DNA of 36,573 bases. Source: Verrucomicrobiales bacterium. GTDB lineage: Bacteria > Verrucomicrobiota > Verrucomicrobiia > Verrucomicrobiales > DEV007. The stretch is taken from contig JAPYUT010000025.1 of the NCBI GenBank assembly GCA_029940475.1, positions 1-36,573 on the forward strand, in the 5' to 3' direction. The notes under the pieces are model-generated. The model did not search any database and was not told where the DNA came from. It was given only the letters and a program-made list of their open reading frames with translations. Every line of letters starts with the position of its first letter. The first letter of the stretch is position 1. The position numbers and the translations under genes were made by a program. Shown here piece by piece: positions 15,760 through 22,010 of this stretch.

Positions 15760-17324
15760 TCCCGGCCCACCTCGCTGAGGCAGGGGCCCCGCCTAGCGGC
15801 GAGGTAGTCCAGCACGGTCTGCACCTTGAATTTGTCTTCGGAAAAACCGGTGAGTTTACCCCCATTCCGATGATCCCTGTAAGGCAGCCGACAAAATTCC
15901 ATCCAAGTCTCGGAGCCGAAATACGTGTTCAGGATTGCCGTCGGGTCGTGCGGAACACCGACAGGGATGCCTAGGAAGTTCATTTCCCCGAGGGGTAGGA
16001 AATCCTCAGGCCTGTACCGGATGTCTTCGGGCGGGAGTACGACCAGTCCGTCCTCGCCGACCTCGTGCTCCCAGATTCCGATCCAAGGGAACCGCAGGCG
16101 AGGTTTGCCGGGAACTTTCGCTCCGTCTTCACGGAAGATACGGCATCCCATTCTCTTGCCGCCTCGAACGTCAGGCTCGATGGTGTATCTCTGTCGCTCA
16201 AGATCTGGCACACAGTGCTCCAGGAAGGCGTCGAAATCGAAAATCACGATGTCCACGTCGTCATCCCAGGGGATAAGGTCGTCGTGCCGCAGCTTGCCTA
16301 GCAGTGTGCCGAACATGATGCACGCACGGATCTTGTGCTCGTTCACAGTTGTGAAGAGATCTAGAATGTGGCGGACGATAATGTCCCGCTCGTCGAAGAA
16401 TCCTATGGTCTTGAACTTACTCAGGTCGCTTTGTACGCGCCGGCCGTCGCACGCATCCGTATCCAGATCCCGTTGCCGCACGCCCGGGTAAACCTCGTTC
16501 AATGCGTAGATGAGATGGGCCTGATCATCGATCTCACACCACATCAGATCCTCGATCACGAGACACGAAATGAACACGTGCCGAGCCGCCGGGACCAACC
16601 AATCCATCTCGTAGTCGAGGTGGCGAGTCTCGCGGAAGCGGTCATCTGCGGTATCGAGCATCACTGAGAAAAGAGCATGGGAAATCTTGCAGATCCCGAT
16701 CATCTCGCCCGTCACTTCAGATCCCAGGCTTCTGCGGTCCTTGGAAATCCCCACAAGGCGGCCATTTCGCGTCTCCACAAAACACTCGTCATGAGTATTC
16801 GAAAAGCCTGCAAGCACCACCACGTTGTCGCTGGGAGATTCCAAGCAGGTGGCGAGGGCACGGCGCTCGTAGACGAGGTCAGCCTCCAACAGCAGGAAGT
16901 CTGCGTCGATATGGTGCCGGGCACAGTAGAGCGAATACATCGTGCCCGAATCCGCAAAGTGGGGGTTGTAAACCAATTGCACCGTCTGGGGGTACCGATG
17001 CTCCAAGGGCTCGAACTGTTCCTTGAGGTGCCCCGTTACAATTACAATCCGCTCGATACCCTCCGCCAACAGTCGGGAAATGGACTCCTCGAGAATCGAC
17101 CTTTTCCCCAGGCGAAGGCAGCCTTTGGGCATCACCTTGCCTTGCTGTTCCAGACGGATTCCCCTGCCTGCAGCTAGGATGACCGCATTTCGAATTGGGG
17201 TAGAGGGGGGCCGATTGGCCTCGGGGTCAACGTTGGTCAAAGTATTCAATATCGGTTGATTATAAATAGGCAGGTTGTTGCCCACGGCGAAATTAGATGC
17301 CTCCGAGAAAAACCACGATCTCAT
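15756..17324 (-). CDS. LicC-like nucleotidyltransferase fused to LicD-like phosphotransferase domain
   Basis: 522 residues from ATG 17324. Residues 1-44 are a low-similarity leader. Residues 46 to about 280 form an NTP-transferase domain: LAAGRGIR at 50-57, PK at 66-67, metal/nucleotide acid LEAD at 146-149 and CEIDD at 263-267. The layout is that of LicC phosphocholine cytidylyltransferases and PntC AEP cytidylyltransferases. Residues about 315-510 are a LicD domain, with GTLLGKLRHDDLIPWDDD at 339-356 followed by VDIV. LicD proteins transfer phosphocholine or related groups from the CDP/CMP donor to glycans. One polypeptide could thus activate AEP and transfer it to a sugar. It is the first gene of the phosphonate operon and overlaps the CDP-alcohol phosphatidyltransferase gene. 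Substrate is inferred from the AEP genes downstream. Confidence 0.87.
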   Translation of the reverse strand: MRSWFFSEASNFAVGNNLPIYNQPILNTLTNVDPEANRPPSTPIRNAVILAAGRGIRLEQQGKVMPKGCLRLGKRSILEESISRLLAEGIERIVIVTGHLKEQFEPLEHRYPQTVQLVYNPHFADSGTMYSLYCARHHIDADFLLLEADLVYERRALATCLESPSDNVVVLAGFSNTHDECFVETRNGRLVGISKDRRSLGSEVTGEMIGICKISHALFSVMLDTADDRFRETRHLDYEMDWLVPAARHVFISCLVIEDLMWCEIDDQAHLIYALNEVYPGVRQRDLDTDACDGRRVQSDLSKFKTIGFFDERDIIVRHILDLFTTVNEHKIRACIMFGTLLGKLRHDDLIPWDDDVDIVIFDFDAFLEHCVPDLERQRYTIEPDVRGGKRMGCRIFREDGAKVPGKPRLRFPWIGIWEHEVGEDGLVVLPPEDIRYRPEDFLPLGEMNFLGIPVGVPHDPTAILNTYFGSETWMEFCRLPYRDHRNGGKLTGFSEDKFKVQTVLDYLAARRGPCLSEVGRE

Positions 17325-17353
17325 CCGGCGAATTCTCGTGCGTAGACAGTGGA

Positions 17354-17393
17354 GTTACCCATGTGACATGTCAACAGGGGGTACCCATGTCAC
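17354..17393. repeat. Pair of near-identical 14-base direct repeats
   Basis: GTTACCCATGTGAC (17354-17367) and GGTACCCATGTCAC (17380-17393) differ at two positions and are 26 bases apart, just upstream of the licCD start. Paired short repeats of this kind are common at the ends of some DDE-transposase insertion sequences, and this gap also holds gene scraps. They could equally be operator sites for the phosphonate operon. No transposase is seen. Confidence 0.4.
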
Positions 17394-17723
17394 CATCGAT
17401 CCACATATGTCTGCGTCTAGTGATCATCGCCGTCATCACCGATGGCCTCGTCATAACGCGCCCCTCCATGGATATAGTCCGGCAAGTGCGCCGCGAGCGC
17501 TTCCAGCAGCTCCTGCGAAGCGGGGTCGAAACCAGTATTGCGAGGTTGGGCATCAGTTTCTTAGGTTTGCCGGGTCTATTCTCCCAAAGACACCTAAAGT
17601 TCCATAGGGATTTCATACCTTATCCGGCGACGAAATTTATCAAAATTGGGGAAATTTAGATGCCGAAATTCGAGCACCACGTTGCTGCGACTAAACTCTT
17701 TCCAAAACGTGCATAATGACAAA

Positions 17724-17753
17724 AGTGTACTGGCACTCCGCGTCAATCGTCAA
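17724..17753 (-). promoter_or_regulatory. Possible sigma-70 promoter for the phosphonate operon
   Basis: On the minus strand TTGACG (17753-17748) is followed after 18 bases by TACACT (17729-17724), an acceptable but not strong match. A second TTGACG lies at 17746-17741. It is about 400 bases ahead of the licCD start, so the leader would be long. Chosen because no better match was found closer to the gene. Confidence 0.3.
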
Positions 17754-18172
17754 ACGCAGGCCCGCCGGATTTGGCCGGCCATCAAAAATCCTTGGATGCC
17801 GGGTTCGTAACTCTGGAAGGATCCGCCTGATCTCGCCACACGCTTAACACACGGCTTGTGCGCCGAAACCGGCCGTCAACAGTTGCTCGTCAGCTCCGCA
17901 AGATCCGTATTCCCCGCGGAAAAATGGGACGCTCACCGTGGGAGGACAGGGGATGATACCACACGCCTTTTCCCGAATCTTTGTTTTTGGCTTTGTTAGG
18001 TAAATCAAACGCGATAGTAGCCTCGATTCATCAGAAGTATTTCCCCCTCGCTTCTCTCGGGGAAGAAAGAGGCAAGGGATAAAGGAACAAAGAATAGAGG
18101 AGAGCAGAACAACCCCTCCCGGTAGCCCGCACCGCTGACTTGTTGCGCAGCGTCAGGGACGCTCGAACCGGC

Positions 18173-18330
18173 TCAGGAACCTCCGACTCGAAAACCTTTG
18201 TCGTCGCCCTCGTTGGACGGGAGGTCGAGGAAGCGGATCGACGACCTCAGGAAGCCGCTGGAGAAGGCCCACGAGCCGCCGCGCAGTCCGCGCGTAAAAG
18301 CTCTCGCTTCCCGGCGCGACGCTGGAAGGG
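18173..18330 (-). pseudogene. C-terminal fragment of a formylglycine-generating-enzyme-family (FGE/SUMF1) protein
   Basis: In one minus-strand frame the sequence reads GLRGGSWAFSSGFLRSSIRF, then LDLPSNEGDDKGFRVGGS and a TGA at 18175-18173. RGGSW...lRss.R...P......GFRv is the terminal signature of the FGE-sulfatase fold (SUMF1/EgtB/PvdO). Similarity fades upstream of about 18330 and no start codon or catalytic cysteines are present, so only roughly the last 45 residues remain. It may be a relic carried in with the island. Sulfatases, the usual clients of FGE, occur elsewhere in the window (34882-36288). Confidence 0.65.
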
Positions 18331-18451
18331 GCGATGCTTGTAGCGGCGCCCAGGATGTGTGTGGTCAATCTACTCATACGCGTTAGCAGCTTGATCAATT
18401 TTACGGGGCCAGAACTCACAAAAACACTCAACTCTAAGCCCGTGGATATTT

Positions 18452-18475
18452 GACGACACTGACGACACTGACGAC
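18452..18475. repeat. 9-base tandem repeat (GACGACACT, about 2.7 copies)
   Basis: Two exact units at 18452-18460 and 18461-18469 are followed by a partial third, GACGAC. It lies in non-coding DNA about 100 bases inside the right edge of the island. No function is evident; iterated short sites near an island end could be recombinase or accessory-protein binding sites. Confidence 0.6.
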
Positions 18476-18578
18476 CTTAACCCATGTTGGAAAATGTTGT
18501 AATTTTTTGTAGTAAGGTTGCTTAATTCCCCAACTTAAACATGCAGAATAGCACTGTTTTTACGGGCTGAAATAAAGA

Positions 18579-18652
18579 TGGAGCGGGTGATGGGAATCGA
18601 ACCCACGTCTCAAGCTTGGGAAGCTCGCGTTCTGCCATTGAACTACACCCGC
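18579..18652 (-). tRNA. tRNA-Gly(CCC), complete, CCA encoded
   Basis: Read on the minus strand, the 74 bases fold as a full cloverleaf. The acceptor GCGGGTG pairs with CACCCGC. The D arm is GTTC...GAAC, the anticodon stem CGAGC/GCTTG encloses the loop TTCCCAA (anticodon CCC), the variable loop is AGACG, and the T arm is TGGGT/TCGATTCCCA-type. The gene ends in TCCA. It strongly resembles bacterial glyU-type tRNA-Gly(CCC), a frequent integration target. Its 3' end is duplicated at 9848, so this copy was probably restored by the island. Confidence 0.95.
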
Positions 18653-18746
18653 CTGTTTACCCAATGGGTGGCAACAGAAACGGAGCCGGGAAAACCCGAC
18701 CCCGTTGAAACTAATTGAAATTCTGCGTGTTTGCCAAGCGGTTTTG

Positions 18747-19346
18747 TTACCAGCTGGTGTGCCAATCCTTCGGACCGTTGTCCGTCCCTTTTTTTATGGG
18801 CTTGCCTTTCGACCAAACCACAATGGGTTGCCGGAGTTCCACCTCACCTGTACCGCCGCCAGGATCGGGATTCTGCACCTTGTTATCATAATTGGCATCA
18901 ATGATGATATAATACGGCTGTCCCCAGGGGTCAGCCATCCGGATGCTGTCACCTTCACCGTATGTTCCACCGATGGGATTACCCTCCCTTGCACTTTTTG
19001 CACGTTTGCCCTGGTAAAATACCTTGCCGCGATTGTTGAGAGGATTGCCTTCAACGCCGGCAAGCACACTCATGATATCATCATCCTCGGTATTCAGTTC
19101 TACATCTTGTTCTCCACCATAGGGAAATCTGCCGTATTCAAGGTGATAACTGGAAATGGCAGCCTTAATGTCCTGCACATCCTTTTCCGCTTCCGTCTTT
19201 CTCACCACTTCCATCACCATTCCATATACGGGAAAAGCCACTGCAGCGAGAATGGCAATGATCACAATGACAATCAGCAGCTCGATGAGGGTAAAGGCCG
19301 AAAGGCGGTGGCGAATGAGCCGAGGGGGATAAGAGCGGGATCTCAT
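18747..19346 (-). CDS. Type II secretion-type pseudopilin (prepilin N-methylation motif)
   Basis: 199 residues from ATG 19346; an upstream ATG at 19400 would add an unlikely leader. A short basic leader (RLIRHRLSA) precedes FTLIELLIVIVIIAILAAVA, the class III signal with Glu5 after the cleavage site and a long hydrophobic helix. A globular domain follows with ADPWGQPYYIIIDANYD, as in GspG-like major pseudopilins and in the many solitary pseudopilins of Verrucomicrobia and Planctomycetes. It should be processed by prepilin peptidase and sit in the inner membrane. No other secretion genes are nearby, so its partner machinery is encoded elsewhere. It is transcribed divergently from RNase R. Confidence 0.88.
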   Translation of the reverse strand: MRSRSYPPRLIRHRLSAFTLIELLIVIVIIAILAAVAFPVYGMVMEVVRKTEAEKDVQDIKAAISSYHLEYGRFPYGGEQDVELNTEDDDIMSVLAGVEGNPLNNRGKVFYQGKRAKSAREGNPIGGTYGEGDSIRMADPWGQPYYIIIDANYDNKVQNPDPGGGTGEVELRQPIVVWSKGKPIKKGTDNGPKDWHTSW

Positions 19347-19372
19347 GTCAGGGGGAGGGGTGTTGAAATAAA

Positions 19373-19395
19373 GGTTTACAATGTGTTTACAATAT
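19373..19395 (-). promoter_or_regulatory. Extended -10 promoter with paired TGTAAAC repeats ahead of the pseudopilin gene
   Basis: On the minus strand TGGTATATT (extended -10, TATATT at 19395-19390) runs directly into TTGTAAACA-CA-TTGTAAACC (19392-19373), two direct copies of TTGTAAAC. The repeats overlap the likely transcription start, an ideal place for a repressor. The -35 region is poor, consistent with an extended -10 element. Confidence 0.42.
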
Positions 19396-19420
19396 ACCAC
19401 CTGAAGATTACCAGTTTTTT

Positions 19421-19543
19421 TTGCGAAAACAATGCTTTTGTGCGATAGGTTATCCTCTATCCGCTACCGCTCCAAGGCGCATTAAAGCGATTTTTCCAGG
19501 TTAGGAGGTAGGATCTCACGGCAATTCCAGCCGCTGGTAGCGG
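19421..19543 (+). promoter_or_regulatory. Promoter and structured leader of RNase R
   Basis: TTGCGA (19421-19426), 17 bases, then GATAGG (19444-19449) is a plausible promoter facing the RNase R gene. The transcript leader holds CCGCTACC at 19461-19468, which can pair perfectly with GGTAGCGG at 19536-19543. The latter can instead form a tight local hairpin, CCGCT-GGT-AGCGG (19531-19543). A perfect AGGAGGT lies at 19503-19509 but no start codon follows it, and the real ATG at 19578 has no Shine-Dalgarno sequence. The two foldings are mutually exclusive, which could regulate expression. Confidence 0.35.
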
Positions 19544-19577
19544 ACTTTAACTCCACGTTTAATTGTTATCTAAACCT

Positions 19578-21824
19578 ATGGCTTCGGCCGCACGAACATC
19601 CAAGAAGAGCTCCCGCAACAGCGGAAGCAATAAAACCCAGCTGCGAAAACGCTTACAAAAGCTTTTAAACAGCCCCGCCTACCAGCCGATGAACAAATCG
19701 GAACTGGCTCACTCACTCGGTATCGCACCGAAAAAACGACAGGCGTTGCGCCATATTCTCAACGAACTCGAATCGGACGGAAAACTCAAACAGGGCAGGA
19801 AAGGGCGCTATGTCCTGCGTGACGACAGTGATACTGTTGGTATCCTGCGTTTCCAGCCAGCCGGTCACGCCTTTGTGGACCCGGAAGGCAAAACCCGTGA
19901 GCGCGGGGTCTTCATCCCCCCTGGTGCCACCGGAACCGGGCTGCACGGTGACAAGGTCGCTGTGCAAATCGAGCAGCGCGGCGGCGCACCGCGCTGGACC
20001 AAACACATCAAGAACGGGCAGACGCGCAGTAAACTTGAAGCGAAATCCCCGGATGAAGCCAAGTCCGCCGAAGGCCGTGTTGTGAAAGTGCTGGAACGGC
20101 GCAATGACGCGATCATCGCCACCTTCCTGCAGCGCGGCAAGTTCAGCTACGCCAAGTCTGACGACCCGCTGCTGCCGGCAACCATCGAACTGGATGCCAC
20201 CGACCTGCCGAATCCCCGGCCAAAGCCGGGCGAGAAGGTGGTGGTGGCAATCGAGCGTTGGGAATCACGCCGCCACAACCCACATGGCAAAGTCACCAAG
20301 ATACTGGGACCCCCGGACACGCCCGGCATCGACATCCTGCAGGTTATCTACGCGCGCCGGTTGCCGCGGGAATTTCCACCGGAGGTCATCGCTGAAGCCA
20401 ATCAATTCAGCGGACAGGTTACCGGGAAAGATATTGCCGACCGGGAAGACTGGCGCAAGCGCCCGGTATTCACGATCGACCCCGACGATGCCCGCGATTT
20501 TGACGATGCCATCCTTGTCGAAGATCGCAAAGATGGCGGCTGGGATTTGGCTGTGCATATTGCCGATGTCTCCCACTACGTCAAACCGGACAGTAAACTC
20601 GACCGGGAAGCAAGAATCCGCGGCAACAGTACCTACCTTGCTGATCGTGTCATTCCGATGCTGCCTGAATCTCTCAGTAACGGCCTGTGCTCCCTGGTGC
20701 CTGGTGAAGATCGCCTCACGCATGCCGCCATCATGCGCTTTGACAAGAATGCCGGGCTCAAATCGCTGCGCTTCTGCAAGGCGGTTATCCGCAGCGCACG
20801 GCGCTTCACCTACAAGCAGGCTTATGCGCTGATGCAAAAACCCGATCCTGATGATGCCTTCTGCAAGCGCCTGCAAACAGCATGGCAACTGGCTTCAAAG
20901 CTGCGGAAGAAACGCTTCGAGGACGGCTCATTGGACCTCGACATGCCCGAGGTGCGCGCTGTGCTGGACAAGGCAGGCGTCCCGGTGGCACTTGAGCGCA
21001 TTGAGAATGACGAGAGTCATCAACTCATTGAGGAATTCATGCTCGCGGCCAACGAGGCAGTTGCCAAGCATACCAAGGATAAACTGAAACCGTCAATCTA
21101 CCGGGTCCACGAAGACCCCGATGCAGACAAGCTCTTTGAATTCCGGCAACTGGCACTGGATTACGGCATCAAAGCCGGCGACCTTGGCAACCGGGGCGAA
21201 ATCCAGAAGCTTCTGGCAGCGGCACGCGGCAGGCCGGAGGAACATGCAATCAAGGTCGGTCTTCTCAAAAGCCTCAAGCGCGCAGCCTATGTAAGTGAAC
21301 CGATCGGTCACTATGGCCTGGCAAAGGTAAACTACACCCACTTTACCAGTCCCATTCGGCGTTATGCTGATTTGATTGTACATCGCATACTGGCTGCAAT
21401 CACCGGCAACGCACCGGCTAAAACCCCGCCTTTAAGCAAGCTCGAAGAACTCGCAGGTCATCTCTCGGATACCGAGCGAAACTCCTCTGACGCTGAATTC
21501 GAGACGCAAAAACTCAAGCAAATCGAGTACCTCTGGCATGAAGCAAAACGAAGCACACAAAAAAATCCCGTGAGCCACCCCGCAATGATCCACGAGGTGC
21601 GCCGCAAGGGCCTGTTTATCGAATTGACTGATTGCTTCATCAAGGGACTGGTCACCGAAGCCGGCCTGCCTCACTGCAGGGGCGGTTATTGGTTCGACGG
21701 GGCAATGGCGCGTTTCATCGGCTCGAAACCCAAGCGTGTTTTTCAGGCCGGGGATACCGTGCAGGTTGCCGTGTCCCGTGTCGATTTCCAGCGGCGCATG
21801 GTCGACTTCAAGATCATTGAATGA
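19578..21824 (+). CDS. rnr: Ribonuclease R (RNB-family 3'-5' exoribonuclease)
   Basis: 748 residues from ATG 19578; a TTG five codons earlier is less likely. A Lys/Ser/Arg-rich tail (1-25) precedes a winged-helix region with MNKSELAHSLGIAPKKRQAL, then cold-shock/OB domains (about 85-260). The RNB domain has the catalytic metal cluster DPDDARDFDD, Asp301/307/309/310, matching the D-x5-D-x-D-D pattern. TSPIRRYADLIVHR follows near 590. An S1 domain (about 660-745) closes the protein (GLFIELTDCFIKGLV). It degrades structured RNA processively, including rRNA and mRNA decay intermediates, in the cytoplasm. Length is normal for RNase R rather than RNase II. It is a single-gene unit between divergent pseudopilin and downstream ppdK. 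Confidence 0.95.
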   Translation: MASAARTSKKSSRNSGSNKTQLRKRLQKLLNSPAYQPMNKSELAHSLGIAPKKRQALRHILNELESDGKLKQGRKGRYVLRDDSDTVGILRFQPAGHAFVDPEGKTRERGVFIPPGATGTGLHGDKVAVQIEQRGGAPRWTKHIKNGQTRSKLEAKSPDEAKSAEGRVVKVLERRNDAIIATFLQRGKFSYAKSDDPLLPATIELDATDLPNPRPKPGEKVVVAIERWESRRHNPHGKVTKILGPPDTPGIDILQVIYARRLPREFPPEVIAEANQFSGQVTGKDIADREDWRKRPVFTIDPDDARDFDDAILVEDRKDGGWDLAVHIADVSHYVKPDSKLDREARIRGNSTYLADRVIPMLPESLSNGLCSLVPGEDRLTHAAIMRFDKNAGLKSLRFCKAVIRSARRFTYKQAYALMQKPDPDDAFCKRLQTAWQLASKLRKKRFEDGSLDLDMPEVRAVLDKAGVPVALERIENDESHQLIEEFMLAANEAVAKHTKDKLKPSIYRVHEDPDADKLFEFRQLALDYGIKAGDLGNRGEIQKLLAAARGRPEEHAIKVGLLKSLKRAAYVSEPIGHYGLAKVNYTHFTSPIRRYADLIVHRILAAITGNAPAKTPPLSKLEELAGHLSDTERNSSDAEFETQKLKQIEYLWHEAKRSTQKNPVSHPAMIHEVRRKGLFIELTDCFIKGLVTEAGLPHCRGGYWFDGAMARFIGSKPKRVFQAGDTVQVAVSRVDFQRRMVDFKIIE

Positions 21825-21893
21825 TCCTTTAATCGGGTCAGCCCGGCAAAAAAAATCCGGCCCATCTGGCACAAAAGTGCCTTAATCCCTTAA

Positions 21894-21921
21894 TTGACAG
21901 GTGTAAACACCCGGATACAGT
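21894..21921 (+). promoter_or_regulatory. Sigma-70 promoter of ppdK with a palindrome in the spacer
   Basis: TTGACA (21894-21899, perfect -35), 16 bases, TACAGT (21916-21921). The spacer begins with the palindrome GGTGTAAACACC (21900-21911), a natural repressor site between the two promoter boxes. The start of the gene is about 85 bases downstream. A similar TGTAAACA core is found in the spacer of the promoter at 29738-29766. Confidence 0.6.
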
Positions 21922-22010
21922 GGCGATCCTTTCCGCTGAAAGGACAATTTCTCCCTTGAAATTACGGGGAAGCTATCCGCTCCCTAGATCAACCATAAAG
22001 CACTAAATTC

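Larger units (their letters stand above)
17325..18172. other. Gene-poor stretch upstream of the phosphonate operon
   Basis: No intact gene is supported. Besides the direct repeats and a weak promoter, the minus strand holds a 47-codon open frame at 17560-17417 (contains FDPASQELLEALAAHLPDY, acidic end GDDGDDH). It has no start codon and looks like the C-terminal scrap of a larger protein that I do not recognise. From about 17760 to 18170 I see only short overlapping frames. There is a purine-rich patch near 18050-18110 containing an imperfect inverted repeat (CCCTCGCTTCTCTCGGGG region). The stretch reads as decayed mobile-element or transferred DNA. Confidence 0.5.
9848..18578. mobile_element. 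tRNA-Gly(CCC)-integrated genomic island carrying a phosphonate cluster (about 8.7 kb)
   Basis: The intact tRNA-Gly(CCC) on the minus strand ends at 18579. A copy of its 3' end lies at 9848-9876 in the same orientation: 20 identical bases, then two mismatches over the next nine. This is the arrangement left by a tyrosine-recombinase element that enters a tRNA 3' end and rebuilds it. Everything between is unlike the flanks: truncated toxin-antitoxin genes, a frameshifted duplicate gene, gene scraps and a complete aminoethylphosphonate pathway. No integrase, excisionase or replication gene is visible, so the element should be immobile now. The mismatches in the outer repeat suggest that insertion is not recent. 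Confidence 0.7.

Noticed and set aside
17275..17659. Two overlapping plus-strand frames of 110-120 codons upstream of licCD
   Set aside because: No recognisable motifs, and they overlap the licCD 5' end and the direct repeats.
18705..19448. 247-codon plus-strand frame opposite the pseudopilin gene
   Set aside because: The minus strand has an unmistakable prepilin signal; this frame is its shadow.
21833..21870. Possible terminator after RNase R (CGGGTCAGCCCG then an A-run)
   Set aside because: The hairpin is weak and is followed by A rather than T on the coding strand.
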